Assembly (NCBI GenBank): GCA_963691705.1 | Contig: OY829541.1 | Coordinates: 56,095,931 to 56,159,930, forward strand | Direction: 5' to 3' | Length of the DNA stretch: 64,000 bases | Source: Viola odorata | Lineage: Eukaryota; Streptophyta; Magnoliopsida; Malpighiales; Violaceae | In this document: positions 44,889 through 57,674 of the stretch, piece after piece | Position numbering within the stretch: the stretch's first letter is position 1 | Layout: each line of letters opens with the position of its first letter | The notes under the pieces: generated by a model | Seen by the model: only the letters and a program-made list of their open reading frames with translations | Told to the model about the DNA's origin: nothing | Database searches by the model: none | Position numbers and translations under genes: made by a program

Positions 44889-46377
44889 TTGCAAAATGAA
44901 GCAAAAAAAACGACAAACAAATCAAAAAACCTTAATGCGGAAAAAAACATAATTTTGTTTAGACCGGAATACCCTTTCACTGCTTCGTTGCTTCCCTCCT
45001 TTATCCAAGAAGCAAAACCCTGGCCTTAAAATTTTCGAATCGACGTTGCTTCTCTCTCGAGTATTCCCTTCATTTCCATACGGAGGAGGAACAGAAGAAA
45101 CATTCTTTAGCGCCTCAGCTCTCTGATTTTCGGTACGATCCACCTTTCTGGTTTCCTAACTGAAGTGAACTGAACCCTCTGCTCTGCATTTTGGGGTTTC
45201 TTACTTTTGCTGCTTTGTCCACTTTTTTTCTCTGCTATTATAATCGGTGAACGGCTTTGTTCCACTTTTTATTCATATAGATGTTGAGGTAGGTTCTGTG
45301 TTTCCTTAAGCTGAATGTTCAGGTAGGTTTGTTATGAAATAGTGGCATTCGGTTGCCGTGATTAACCGGTTATTATCTTAGTAGATAGATGGCTTAGTGG
45401 TGATATGCTGAATTGACGTTCTTTTTTCTTATCGAAAAGTTAGAAAATGAGTACCTTCTTGAATCGTGGAATGTTCATTTTCTTATAAGATGAAATGAAG
45501 CATCTCTGTTGTTGTTGTTGCAGCTGTTATCGTCTTTAATCCAATTAAGACCAATGCTGTGAGAACCGAATGAAATGGTTTTCCGTATTGATATATTTGA
45601 TGTTCCTTTTCCCAAACTATGAAAGAAAGATGGTGGGGTATTGCACCTAGAATCTTTGTGTTTTTCAGGAGTGAAAAAGTTTATTTAACTTTTGCCTTCT
45701 TGTATTGAAACATTATGTTGCTATTGTTCTCATAGGCATTGAAACGTGCTTTCTGTTAACTGTTTTACTGTCCTAAAACCATCATCTGTACTGAAACACT
45801 TAAAATGTGTACTTAAGAAAATACAGTATATATCTGGCATCCCTTGCACTAGCACCAAATTTGTCAATGCGATAAATGGAAAAATCTGGTAAATGCTTGG
45901 AACTGTGTCAAGTTTATCATAACTTCATAACATGAACACTTTCTCTATGATAGATGAAAGGAGCTTGGACTGATAGGAGCGTTGGGGCTATATATAAGGA
46001 TGTAAAATGGTGTGGGACAATCAGTATGGATTTATAGTTTTGATAAATTGAGGTTCCTTGTTGCTCCTGACAAGATCACCATACCTCTAAAAACATCATG
46101 GAGGATGGGCAGTTCATATTTATATTCATCTGTTTATAGCTCAGGAGCATCTTGGATGATATGAACAACGGAGCGTGTGGAGCATGTATCCAAGTATTGC
46201 TCTTGGTTTGCTTCATACAAATGATTTTACTTTTCTTGTTTTGTTGTTTCTAATGTTGAGAAATGAAATACTGTATATTTTTCAACATGGGGGTTTTCCA
46301 AAGCAAATTTATATATTTTTATCTCTCTCTATCTGCCACAGGTTTTACTTACTAACTCTTATCCATTGAATCAGAAT
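44889..46377 (+). other. Promoter, leader exon and leader intron of the SR gene
   Basis: No coding sequence was found. A leader exon probably ends at GATTTTCG|GTACGATCC (about 45130), and the leader intron ends at CATTGAATCAG (46374), directly before the ATG. This is inferred from splice-like borders; the transcription start is not determined. Confidence 0.4.
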
Positions 46378-48794
46378 ATGGTTGGTCACTCTTCCCGCAC
46401 TGTATATGTTGGTAATCTGCCTCTGGATGTCAAAGAATGGGAAATCGAAGATCTCTTCTACAAGGTTTGAGTCAGGTTTAATCAGGCATTCCATGATAAC
46501 TTGGTAGAAGTGAACACTGTTGACTGATGGCCACTTATTATTTTTGTACCTTAATTGGTTTTATTTTGAAAGGGTGTTGATTATATAACATGTTTATTTG
46601 TTTTCAATAGGAGAATTTAAGAGCTACTTAATGAGCTTTCGTGCCTCGTGTATATGAAGAACCTCCTTAAATAGGATATGCTTCAGTTTGTTGAGAATTA
46701 GCTATACTTAACTGCTATATTTGAGAAGAAACCTATAGCTACCCATTAGAAAGTGTCATTTCTTAGTTTGTACTCTTTTTTTTCAAGTTGTTTGAATCGT
46801 CAGCTATAGTGCGTTAGTTGCTTATCAGTCACTATCACAGATGTGACCTAACTTTTGTTTTCCCTGCAGTACGGCCGAATAGTTGATATTGAATTGAAGC
46901 TTCCACCTCGACCTCCTGGATATTGCTTTGTGGAGGTTTGTATCTTAAACCAAGTACATGTTGAATGTGTAGTAGCAGTCAATGGTTTTTTTCCTTATCT
47001 TGTGTAGTTGTACTGCTTTATACCACCATGTTATTTCAGTTTGCTGATGTTTATGGAGCTGAAGATGCAATCAGGGGTCGAGATGGCTACAACTTTGATG
47101 GTTCTCGGATAAGGGTAATTCCCTTCAAATGCAATAGTTCTTTTAGCATTCTTTGCACCATAATTTATTGTCTTTTGCTTAATGTAGGTGGAGCTTTCCC
47201 ATGGTGGTCGGGGGAGATCTTCGTCATTTGATCGGCGTGGATATGGTGCGGGTAGGGGTGGAGGTCGAGGTGAAGGTGGAGGTGGAGGCCGGTTTGGTGT
47301 TTCTCGCCATTCTGATTTCCGAGGTGCACATTGTGTTACCCAACGTTACATCTCTATATCTATTTTATTTTATTTTTTTAAATCGCCTCACTATTTTATT
47401 TTGTTAGTTTTACTGTTTCTCTTTTTTTTATATGTAGTTCTTGTTGAAGGACTGCCTCCTTCAGCTTCCTGGCAAGACTTAAAGGTGGGAGGGTTTCCAG
47501 CTACCTCCTGCATGCATATTCCTGCTGTTTGGGTTGGAATATCAAATAATAATTTGGTTTGTTGCAGGATCATATGCGTAAAGCTGGAGATGTCTGTTTT
47601 GCTGAAGTTTTTCGTGATGGAGATGGTATGAGTCCAAAAATATTTAAAACCCTTAGCCCATAAGCTTGTGAGACATTTAATTAATCAGTCTAGAATAGAT
47701 TACTTTGCCATAGACCTTCACTTGCCTTTTCTGCACACGCAGAAGGCAAAATCGCTGTCTTATAAAAAAAAAGTTGTATGGTTCAGTTGTATACTCCTGG
47801 CTTTTTAATTTTCTTTTATAAGTTATTAATAAAAGCTATCCATCAAATAAGTGACTAATTCATTGATTCTGTAATTATGTTAGCTTCATCTTCGCCTTAT
47901 ATGACTTTTCACTATCATCCATCTTCTTTTGTGTTTATTTGAATGTTCCCTTTGAAGCTTAGGCGGATTGCTGCCTCTCTCAATTTATTTTGTCATTAAT
48001 GAAGTAATTTTTTGCAGGAGCAACGGGTATTGTTGACTACAATAATTATGAGGATATGAGAAATGCTGTTAGTCACCACGAAGCCCTTTTGCACACTTGA
48101 TATTTCTGTAGATTGCCCCTTTTTTTTTTGTTAATACTCCACTTTTTGACTTCTGATTGCTTGATGTAGATTCGGCAATTGGATGACACTGAGTTTCGAA
48201 ATCCTTTTACAAGGTCCTTTATACAGGTAATGTCCATCTCTGATGTACCTTCAAGAACAATGCATCCTTGATATGTGCAATTTTTATCTTTGTTGTACCA
48301 ATAAGAGCAATGTACTAATTATTTTATTCCAGTGGCTATTTGGTACTGAGCTTTGTTGTTGCTAGTTCTATACATATGCAAAGTGTTTCATAGTTTGTGG
48401 AAAGCATTCGAGGTTGATCTATCACAGTTTCCAGCTTGTATCTATGAGAATATGCTTTTCTCCTGGCGGGTCATTCCATTTTTAGACTTTGGGGATTATT
48501 AGAGCTGCTTATCATTTTCTTTATTATGTTGTTGACAGGTGAAGAGTTATGCAAGCAGCCCATATAGGGGCCGCAATCGGAGTAGGAGCTGCAGTAGAAG
48601 TAGGAGTCCAACAAGGGAGCGTAGGTACTACTCAATGATGCTAGATCTTCTCCTCCTCTTCTCTTCTCTCCGTTCTTTCTTTCTTCTTTGAATATTGTGT
48701 TCCAATGATTCTAAAGTTGAGGGTGTCTTTCTGCGCAAGGTCTTTGTCAAAGTCTAGATCTCTCTCAAGGTCTAAGTCAGCTACTCCTACTTGA
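46378..48794 (+). CDS. SR34a: SR splicing factor of the SF2/ASF type, SR34a-like
   Basis: Ten coding exons join in phase into 238 residues: 46378-46464, 46870-46935, 47040-47114, 47188-47323, 47438-47484, 47568-47625, 48018-48067, 48170-48226, 48539-48624 and 48740-48794. RRM1 (residues about 7-80) has VYVGNLP and GYCFVEF. A Gly/Arg-rich linker ([16 protein letters not shown]) leads to the pseudo-RRM, with [30 protein letters not shown], which carries the invariant SWQDLK(D)H signature. A short RS tail ([32 protein letters not shown]) ends the protein. The Gly-rich linker and [10 protein letters not shown] favour SR34a over SR30 or SR34. The product acts in the nucleus in splice-site choice. 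The RS tail is much shorter than I recall for Arabidopsis SR34a (about 300 aa), so alternative 3' exons or a truncation are possible. Confidence 0.9.
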
Positions 48795-49528
48795 TTATCC
48801 AGGTGTGTAGTCCTGATCATTCTCTTTTGGCTCCCAATGTTTCATTTTAAAGACGTACATGCTCATTTCTGGTTGATACTGATGTTCCGAATTTTAGATC
48901 TAATGAATCTTCTGATGTAGCATCTTGGCCTCAACTTCATAATCATTGCCTACATGCTACCAGATGGTTTAATCTAATCCCCTGAGAACATGTTAGAATG
49001 ATTGTGTCTGCGTTCATTATGGCGGAGCTTGTATTGTGAACTTGCCTTTTGTCGTTTCTTAACCTAACCTATTTACAAATGCTGATAATTTCATCAGCGA
49101 ATAGCCTATTCATCGTGACAGGGTTAAATTATGAGTATCGCCTTTTGTATTCTTAAATCAATCATGTGCCTTTATGATCATCAGTGCCGTTTTTCTAATT
49201 ATGTGGTGTTGGTCGTCAACAGGGATCCTTGGGCATATGTTGATGTCTAGTCTGAGCTTGCAATTTCCAGGCGGATAGATTTATGTTTTGGTGCTTAGAG
49301 GAGTTGTGAGAATTATGCATCTTAGCTGGTAGAAGCATTTTCAAGCATTTTAAATTAACTCTGTTGTATGTGTTCTATTAGTTGAACCAAAAATGTTAGC
49401 CGAAGAAGGATATCCTTTTCATGTTAATTGACTATTTTAGTTGATACTTAAAATATTTATACTTTTCAAAAGGTTATGGTCCGTGTTAACGCCAGTTTTT
49501 GTGGACTGAGGTCCTCAGGCGTGTGCCA
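48795..49528. other. 3' UTR or alternative last-exon region of the SR gene
   Basis: A donor-like CCAG|GTGTGTAG at about 48803 and an acceptor-like CAACAG at about 49221 suggest a spliced 3' UTR or an alternative ending. No other gene was seen. Confidence 0.4.
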
Positions 49529-50011
49529 TAGTGGTGGCAATATGGGACGGACAGACGTCCATGCACCAGTCTCATTTGTCCAATAAGTAAACTGAACGGG
49601 TTTGTCCAAGTCCATTTAATAAACGGACGGACAAGACCTGTCCATCTAAATTTGGACGGACGGGATGGGTTCCCGTCCAATAATAATTTTTTTCTAGGAA
49701 TTGAATTTTTTTTTGAAAAATTAGTATTTTAGAAAAATAAGAGTAATTTTTTTAAAAAATTATTATTTTCGAAAAATAAGAGTACTTTTTTTAAAAAATA
49801 ATATATATTTTTTTAAAAATTTTGAAAAAAAATTATTTGAGAAATTAATTTTTTTTTTAAAATTAAATAATAAACGGACGGATGGAAATCCGTTGGGTTT
49901 GTCCCGTCCGTTCGTATATATAGCTGGACGGGTCTAATCCAACCCATTTATTAAATGGACATAAACGAACGGAATATGCATATGGACGGATTGTACATAT
50001 TGCCACCCCTA
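49529..50011. mobile_element. hAT-like MITE (483 bp) abutting the PPR pseudogene
   Basis: The left end TAGTGGTGGCAATATG and the right end, which reads TAGGGGTGGCAATATG on the other strand, form a 16-bp inverted repeat with one mismatch. Inside are many copies of GGACGG/CCGTCC in both orientations around an AT-rich core. The 8 bp outside each end (GTGTGCCA and CTCTTCTC) do not match, so no target duplication survives. The right end touches the first recognisable codon of the PPR pseudogene. Confidence 0.75.
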
Positions 50012-51201
50012 CTCTTCTCGCCAAAGAAATCTTCGACTACGCCTCTTGCCAACCCAAATTCCAACACTCTTACTCAACCTATCTCATCCTCATCCTCAAA
50101 CTTGGCCGCGCCAAATACTTGTCACTCATCGACTCCCTCCTCACTGACCTCAAATCCAAGCAATACCCACTAACCCCTAAGCTCCTCTTACGTAGTCAAA
50201 ATCTATGGCGAATCCAATCTCCCCGACAAAGCACTCAGAACATTTTACACAGTGCCCCTGTTTAATTTCCAGCCATTGCCCAAACACTTAAACTCCGTTC
50301 TTGAAATCCTTGTTTCTCACAGGACCTACATAACACCCGCTTTCGATCTCTTCCGAGATGCTCCTAGATATGGGGTTGTACCCAATACTAAATCTTACAA
50401 CATTTTGATGCGGGCGTTTTGTTTTAATGGGGATATAAGTATTGCATACAAGCTGTTCAACCAAATGTTTAAGAGAGAAGTTATGCCGGATGTGGAGAGT
50501 TACAGGATCTTGATGCAGGGGTTATGTAGGAAGAATCAGGTTAATGGAGCTGTTGATTTGTTGGAGGATATGTTGAATAAAGGGTTTGTGCCAGATACAT
50601 TGAGTTATACAACATTGTTGAACAATTAGTGCAGGAAGAAGCAGCTTAGAGAAGCATATAAACTTCTTTGTAGAATGAAGTTTAAAGGTTGTAATCCAGA
50701 TATTGTACATTACAATACCGTTATATTAGGGTTTTGCGGAGAAGGGCGAGCAATGGATGCTTGCAAGATTCTTGAGGATATGGAGGTTAATAATGGGTGC
50801 TTGCCAGATTTGGTATCATATCGGACTTTGGTTGGTGAATTATGCAGTCAAGGGATGCTGGACGAGGGGAAGAGTTATGTGGAGTTGATGTTGACAAGAG
50901 GGTTCTCTCCGCATTGTTCAGTTTCGCATGCTTTGGTGAAGGGATTTTGTAATGCGGGTAGGATCGCAGAAGCTTGTGGTGTGTGGAGGAATTGCTAAAG
51001 CATGGAGAAGCTCTGCATGCGGATACTTGGTTGACTACGGTTCCTCAAATTTGCGAAGCGGACGATTCGGAAAGAATGGAGGAAGTGTTGGGTAAGATTA
51101 ATAGGTTGGAAATAAAGGGTAATTCCAGGATTGTGGAGGCTGGTGTTGGATTAGGAGAATACTTGGTAAAAAAGATACAACAAGCTAAACAAAGAGGTTG
51201 A
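50012..51201 (+). pseudogene. Broken P-class PPR gene, At4g01400 type
   Basis: Coding similarity starts directly at the MITE end (LLAKEIFDYASCQPKF), so the initiator and organelle-targeting region are missing. A frameshift near 50180, an in-frame TAG at 50627-50629 (after SYTTLLNN) and another frameshift near 50985 break the frame. Between these the repeats are clear: PNTKSYNILMRAFCFNGDIS, PDVESYRILMQGLCRKNQ, NPDIVHYNTVILGFCGEGR and PDLVSYRTLVGELCSQG, ending GVGLGEYLVKKIQQAKQRG. From memory the whole matches Arabidopsis At4g01400, a predicted mitochondrial PPR protein. Three or more lesions make this a pseudogene; an intact copy should exist elsewhere if the function is needed. Confidence 0.88.
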
Positions 51202-51622
51202 ATACTCTTTTAGTTTTCTTTTTCCCTCCACACACAGGAATTTGTATGTTTTGCTCCAGATTTGAGCATATTACCTGCAATATTTGTATTTACAGTTGAC
51301 TTGACTATATGGATGAGCATAACAAAATATTCGTCAACGTTAAGCACAAACCAATACTATAGGCTAAACCTTTTTTTCTCAATCAACAATAGTGGGATGG
51401 ATGACAATATAAGCATTCTATCAACCTAGACAGAAGCAATGAAATAGGAAAAACTACAATTTGCGAAAAGAATCCCCCAATCGGTATATTGGTAGGTAGC
51501 TCATAAAAAACTTTGAGGGTGCCTGCCTTGGAACTTGCCAGAACGGTTTGAGTTTTCAGTCAGGATGCTCCAAGCCATCACATTTGAAACCATCAGCACT
51601 ACACATGCGCAGCAAATAAAGT
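51202..51622. other. Convergent intergenic space
   Basis: This lies between the PPR pseudogene (plus) and the 3' end of the plastid RRM gene (minus). It contains its 3' UTR and nothing else recognised. Confidence 0.5.
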
Positions 51623-53169
51623 TTATCCACTCTTGTCTTTACCTGTCCTGACAACTAGTATCCGACCATAAAATTCCTGCAAGAGAGATTGAAATGAGCA
51701 ACATGGACCAGAAGATAAAGAGATTCACTTAAAAGATGTCGTGTAATGAAATCAACCGTTCCATCGAGAGCAAGTGCTGCATCACGTTCTGCAGCCGTTG
51801 AAAAGCTAAGGAAAGCATAAGTGCGGTTTTTTCCTCCCTTGCGATCAGACAGTAACCTTGCACTAACCACAGTGCCAAACTGGCTAAAATGATTCCTCAA
51901 CTCCTCAGGTTTTACAGTCCAGGCAAAATTGCCTACATATATCTTATAAGGACTTTCGTAAATATAAATTTTTGAGGGTCCTGCGTTCAACGTATCAGGG
52001 TTCCTCCTTCCAGAACTGATATCAGCTGAGAATCTAACCCGCATTTCCCGACCACCAACATCCTTAAAAATAGTGAACACATTTCAGCAAAAGTGGCAAA
52101 AAGTAAAAGAAGAGAAAGGTAGTTAAGTTTGCACACTCAACAGATCCATCCAGTGCGGAAATTGCTTTTCTTGCTGCAGTTAATGAACCCATTGTAACAT
52201 AACCACTTCCTTTACTTCTACCCGTCTCAGGGTTCTTGGTGACCTGCAACCAAGACACCAGGAAGTAGGGGAGATTCAATAGAAATTCAGTTCCTAACTA
52301 AGGAATGTCATTCTAATCTGTCTAATATTCATCTACACTCCAACAAGAATCCAGATAATTGATTCCAACCCAACCATCAAACCCAAATCACTGTCTACAT
52401 TGCAATAGAACTAACATCAGAAAGAAAAAAAACATTTCTCCTAATTTAACATTTTTCTGCAGAGCTCGAATTCGAACATATTAAAGAAAAAGAAGGGCAT
52501 GTTCCCAGCAGGAAAAATTCAATAGAATTCCAGTTCCTAACCGATGAATTTCATTATAATCTTTCCAATATTCATCTACACTCCAAAAAGAATTCCTGAC
52601 AATAGATTGCAATCCAACCATCAAACTTAAATCACTGTCTACATTCCAATAGAACTAACAATAGAAAACAAAACATTTCTCCCACTTTCACATCTCTGCA
52701 GAACTAGAATTCAAACATATCAAAGAAAAAGAGTATTTGTCCAAATTGTTACCTCAACAGAAATAACAGTTCCAAAAGGCTTGAACATTTCTAGAAGCTC
52801 TGTAATGTCGTAGCTCCGAGGAAGGTTACATACGTATAGTTCACATGGTCGTGCTGATGCTGGTTGATTTGACTCCCCAACCTGGTCTTCCTCCCCGTTA
52901 ATTATTCCGGTAACCACCGCTTCCTCGTCCACAACCGCCGACAAAGAAACACCCCGTTTAGGTTTATTTGGGAGCAAATGGGTGGAGTAAGAAACGAGAG
53001 AGTCATTGGACAGTTTTGGGTATTGGAAATGGATTGAGAGATGCGAAGGCAACGAAGAGAAAGATAGTGACGATGCTGCCGTCGCTGCCGCCGGTGTCGT
53101 TTTGGTAGTGACAAGAGAGGAAAGAGGGGTGGATCCTAAGCGAGTGGTGGCCATTAAGCAGCCAGGCAT
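51623..53169 (-). CDS. Plastid-targeted two-RRM ribonucleoprotein, At1g01080-like
   Basis: Four exons, 53169-52753, 52243-52142, 52062-51757 and 51676-51623, join in phase into 292 residues. The first 90 residues are Ser/Thr/Ala-rich and basic (MPGCLMATTRLG, then TTKTTPAAATAASSLSF), like a chloroplast transit peptide; a second ATG at 53154 is also possible. RRM1 has ELYVCNLPRSYDITELLEMF and GSGYVTM. RRM2 has KIYVGNFAWTVKPEELRNHFSQFG and YAFLSF. The protein ends VVRTGKDKSG. Plastid cpRNPs bind and stabilise chloroplast mRNAs and influence editing. From memory it is closest to Arabidopsis At1g01080, which neighbours plastid PDH E1-alpha just as here. Intron 1 contains a tandem duplication. Confidence 0.88.
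52274..52733. repeat. ~220-bp tandem duplication in intron 1 of the plastid RRM gene
   Basis: 52274-52495 and 52517-52733 are diverged copies offset by about 243 bp. Shared phrases include AATATTCATCTACACTCCAA, AATCACTGTCTACATT and CAATAGAACTAACA. The second copy ends about 20 bp from the exon 1 donor. Confidence 0.88.
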
Positions 53170-53734
53170 CTGTAAGTGGATATGATTTCTCGTTTCTAGT
53201 TAAGTACAGAGACACTGCTCGAAATGGATAATATTTTCAAACTGGAGTAACCAGGTTGAGAATTGGATCCGGAAAACGTTACTAATAATCGGGTTTTTGG
53301 ATTTAATTTAATTAACCCGACGATCAAAAGCAGAATGAGTATATTTTTAAAAGAAACAATTTAAACAAAATTCTATTTCTTTTATAAATTTTAATTGTGA
53401 GACTCAATTTATTTTAGTAAGCTTAGTTATTAAATATTTATTTTGTTATATTTCTACTAGCATCGGCCATCGGGTGTGGACCTATTTGACCCGATTGACG
53501 GCACCCAACCCAGTCCAACTTGAACCCAAGTCCAACTTGAACCCAAGTCCAATCCAACCCAAAACGACATGATCTAACTCGAAGCGACGTCAGAAATCAC
53601 TCCCTCACCTCCCCCTCTATCTTACCTTTCTTCTTCACTAAACACTCTCCTTCGCATCAGCTAAACCCAAAACACATTTCTCCAGATCTGATTTCTCCCA
53701 TTCTCACCCTTCCCTTCCACATAAAATCACTAAA

Positions 53735-56386
53735 ATGCCACCAACTCCAAATGGATCACTCCAGAAATCTCCCCTACCGGAAGAAGCCGACGAATCCTTC
53801 TCCCCCACGCTCTCTTCCTCCATCAAATTCGGCACCCCAGACGCGCTCGAACACGTCCGCAACCTAACCGACGTTGGCGCCATGACACGGCTCCTGCACG
53901 AGTGCATCGCATACCAACGCGCTTTGGACCTCGACCTCGACAACCTGCTCTCTCAACGCGCCGATCTCGACAAACACCTCCTCCACCTCAACAAATCCGC
54001 CGACGTGCTCGGCATTGTCAAAGCCGATTCCGATCACATGCTCTCCAATGTCAAATCTACTGCTGACCTGGCCGACCAGGTCAGCGCCAAGGTACGTGAG
54101 CTTGACCTTGCGCAGTCGCGCGTAAATTCCACTCTCCTACGCATTGATGCGATAGTGGAAAGATCTAACTGCATCGAAGGTGTAAGGAACGCCTTGGAGA
54201 ATGAGGATTACGAAGCAGCGGCGAAGTACGTGCAAACGTTCTTGCAAATAGATGCGAAATATAAGGATACCGGATCAGAGCAGAGAGAGCAGCTATTAGC
54301 GTCGAAGAAACAGTTAGAAGTTATTGTAAGGAAACGATTAGCTGCCGCAGTTGATCAGCGTGATCATCCGTCGATTTTAAGATTTATCAGGCTTTATTCA
54401 CCGTTGGGATTAGAGGAAGAAGGATTGCAAGCGTATGTGGCATATTTAAAGAAAGTGATTGCAATGAGGTCTAGGCTTGAGTTTGAACAATTAGTTGAAC
54501 TGATGGAGCAAAGTTATGATAGTAATAATGACCGGGTTAATTTTGTTGCCTGTTTGACAAATTTGTTCAAGGATATTGTTTTGGCTGTTGAGGAGAATGA
54601 TGAGATTTTAAGGGGTTTATGTGGGGAGGATGGGGTTGTTTATGCAATTTGTGAGTTGCAAGATGAGTGTGATTCAAGGGGGTCAATGATTTTGAAGAAA
54701 TATATGGAGTACAGAAAGCTGGCATTGTTGTCGTCAGAGATCAATGCGCAAAATAAGCTTTTGCTTCCGGTGGGAGCTCCAGAGGGTCCAGATCCTCGAG
54801 AGGTGGAGTTGTATTTGGAGGAGATATTATCATTGATGCAATTGGGTGAGGATTATACAGAGTTTATGATCTCAAAGATTAAAGGGTTGAGTTCGATTGA
54901 TCCAGAGTTGTTGCCTCGGGCTACCAAGTCCTTTAGGAGCGGGAGTTTTAGTAAAGTAGTCCAGGAGATCACAGGGTTTTACGTGATTTTGGAAGGGTTC
55001 TTCATGGTTGAGAATGTGAGGAAAGCTGTCAGGATTGATGAGCATGTGCCTGACAGCCTCACTACATCTATGGTTGATGACGTGTTTTATGTTTTGCAGA
55101 GTTGCTTGAGAAGGGCAATATCCACTTCAAATATTAATTCTGTGATTGCAGTTTTGAGTGGTGCGAGTAGTTTGTTGAGTAATGAGTACCATGAAGCTTT
55201 GCAAGAGAAATTGAGAGAACCAAACCTTGGGGCAAAACTGTTTTCTGGTGGTGTCGGTGTGCTAAAGACTGGGGTGGAAATTGCCACTACATTGAACAAT
55301 ATGGATATGAGCTGTGAGTATGTCTTGAAACTGAAGCACGAGATTGAAGAGCAATGCTCTGAGGTGAGTCAAATTTGTTGGCTAACAGTAGAAGTATTCT
55401 CTGGTTTATACCTTTCATGTTAACTTGCTTTTCTTCACATGAAAGGATGATAGAGTGTGCTAGTGTGCTTGTTGTTTAGTGATGCTGTGCAGCAACTTTT
55501 AATTTAGGTTAATTAATGCAGTTGGCTTGAAATTCAATGAAAAGTGTGTAACATTAAAGTGATGCGATGTAGTATCTACTTGGGAATTGGTTATGTCCTA
55601 AAGTTTTGGAATTGATCAACTGTCTGAGGTTTTACATTTGTTTTGTACATGTGAGAAGAACACTGCTGTTGGGGATTAGGACAGTTGGACAATTATTGAT
55701 TTGGTTGAGTAGTTGTTGATTTCAATATCTGATAAGACTGCCATAATTTTATGCAGGTCTTCCCTGCACTGGGAGATAGAGAGAGAGTGAAATCCTGTTT
55801 GTCTGAGTTGTCTGACATGAGCACTGCTTTCAAGCAAACCCTTAATGCTGGCATGGAGCAACTCGCAGCAACTGTGACACCTAGAATCCGTCCCATGCTG
55901 GACAGTGTAGCAATCGTCAGCTATGAGTTGTCTGAGGCAGAATATGCCGATAATGAGGTGAATGACCCATGGGTTCAGAGGCTTCTCCATGCTGTTCAGA
56001 CAAATGTATCATGGCTTCAGTCACTGATGACTGCCAATAACTATGATTCGTTTGTGCACTTGGTCATTGACTTCCTTGTGATGAGGCTTGAGGTGATTAT
56101 GATGCAGAAGAGGTTCAGTCAGCTTGGAGGCCTTCAGCTTGACAGAGATGTAAGGGCTCTGGTAAGCTATTTCTCTAGCATGACTCAGAGGACTGTTAGA
56201 GACAAGTTTGCTCGTCTCACTCAAATGGCAACCATCCTCAACTTAGAAAAAGTGTCTGAGATTCTAGATTTCTGGGGTGAGAATTCAGGACCAATGACCT
56301 GGAGGCTTACCCCTGCTGAGGTTAGGCGAGTGTTGAGTCTTAGGGTTGATTTCAAACCTGAAGCAATTGCTGCTCTGAAGTTGTAG
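53735..56386 (+). CDS. COG4: Conserved oligomeric Golgi complex subunit 4
   Basis: Two exons, 53735-55363 and 55757-56386, join in phase with GT-AG borders into 752 residues, close to the length I recall for Arabidopsis COG4 (about 738). The N-terminal region (about residues 40-150) is heptad-rich and coiled-coil-like (VGAMTRLLHECIAYQRALDLDLDNLLSQRADLDKHL), as in COG4. The middle carries LRFIRLYSPLGLEEEGLQAYVAYLKK and the C-terminus RDKFARLTQMATILNLEKVSEILDFWG and WRLTPAEVRRVLSLRVDFKPEAI. COG4 is part of lobe A of the COG tether, which captures retrograde vesicles at the Golgi and binds SNAREs. The protein is cytosolic, peripheral to Golgi membranes. The frame is intact. It is head-to-head with the plastid RRM gene, 565 bp apart. 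Confidence 0.95.
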
Positions 56387-57674
56387 TCCTACCAATACTG
56401 ATCCATGATCTCCATCCATACTTATGTTTCCCCAGTTTGGTATGTTGCATGATGAGGACACCGTCTTCCACCTTTAGTTGCCATAAGTCTTTTCAAGTCT
56501 TGGTTGACGGTTCTGTTACGGTTGCTGGTATTGTTTGCTATTCATCGATACAGTCACCCTGTGCCCCCTTATCCAAACACCTCTTATTCTTTCAGCTACA
56601 CTTTCTCGATCTTGTTTTATGCTGATACCATTTTAAACAAAATAGAAGTGAGAAACATGTAGATTACGAGGCAAATAGAGAATTTTCTTGTACAATGTTG
56701 GAATAAAGTTATGGTAAATTCTATTGATTGTTAGACGGTAGAGCATTCCTGCATTAGCCTTTCAAGTTTTCTTGCAAAGTCATTGATCATTCAATTCGCT
56801 GTTTGCTATAACTTCACAGTAAGTGTTTCTTGTTGAATGCATGGATGAGTATGAGAAACAACGGTATCTAACATTTGGTTTGGATACTTGGTAGCTGGTA
56901 CTATTGTTTGAAAGTTGAAGTGTACTCTATTGAGGTTTTGATAATTTGATTTGTAAGTTTTTTTTATTTTTGGTAAGAATTTGATTTGCAAGTTAGATTG
57001 GTCAGTTTATTACCATGGACATCCCCATGACTAAATTGTCATAATCATTGAATTTGTGTTAATAACTGACCCAAAAAAACCTAACTTGCCAAATTTATTT
57101 TTCATAATGGAACTAAGCTAAGGTTTTTTTAGTTTGATAAGTTGAAAGATTCGGCAACACAAGTAGTGTGTCACAGGGGAAAAAAACAAGAGACTCGAAT
57201 TAATAGCTGACACAAAAACCAGACGAAAACACAAGGAGTTTGTTTTTGCTACTTTGTGGTTAGAAAAAACACAAAAAAGAAGACAAAACTACATCGCAGC
57301 TGGATGTGGCATAATAATTCATAGCACCTAGTTTGCTTTCCTTTGTCCATAACCTCAGAGGAAAACTCAAGGAGTACAGAAACCAGACGGCAAGCCAAAA
57401 ATAATAATCCCAAAAGAAAATATAGATGCGAAATGTGGGTATAAAGAAAAGGAAAATGTAGATATCATCCCTTAATTTAAGTATCAATCATGAGCCTTTA
57501 TGGGATTTGCCATTCAAAAAACACTAGGACAATAAACAAAGAGAATTTGATGAGAGACCCAAAATTTCAAACAGAAAAAACAACCTAAACAACATAACCT
57601 GCTTACAGAAGGACAGAATTACAGGGGAGGAGGAGACTTAAGAACCAGAACATTAGGAGTTATTAATTTGAGAC
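56387..57674. other. Convergent intergenic space between COG4 and PDH E1-alpha
   Basis: It should contain the 3' UTRs of both genes. No other coding sequence or element was seen. Confidence 0.5.
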
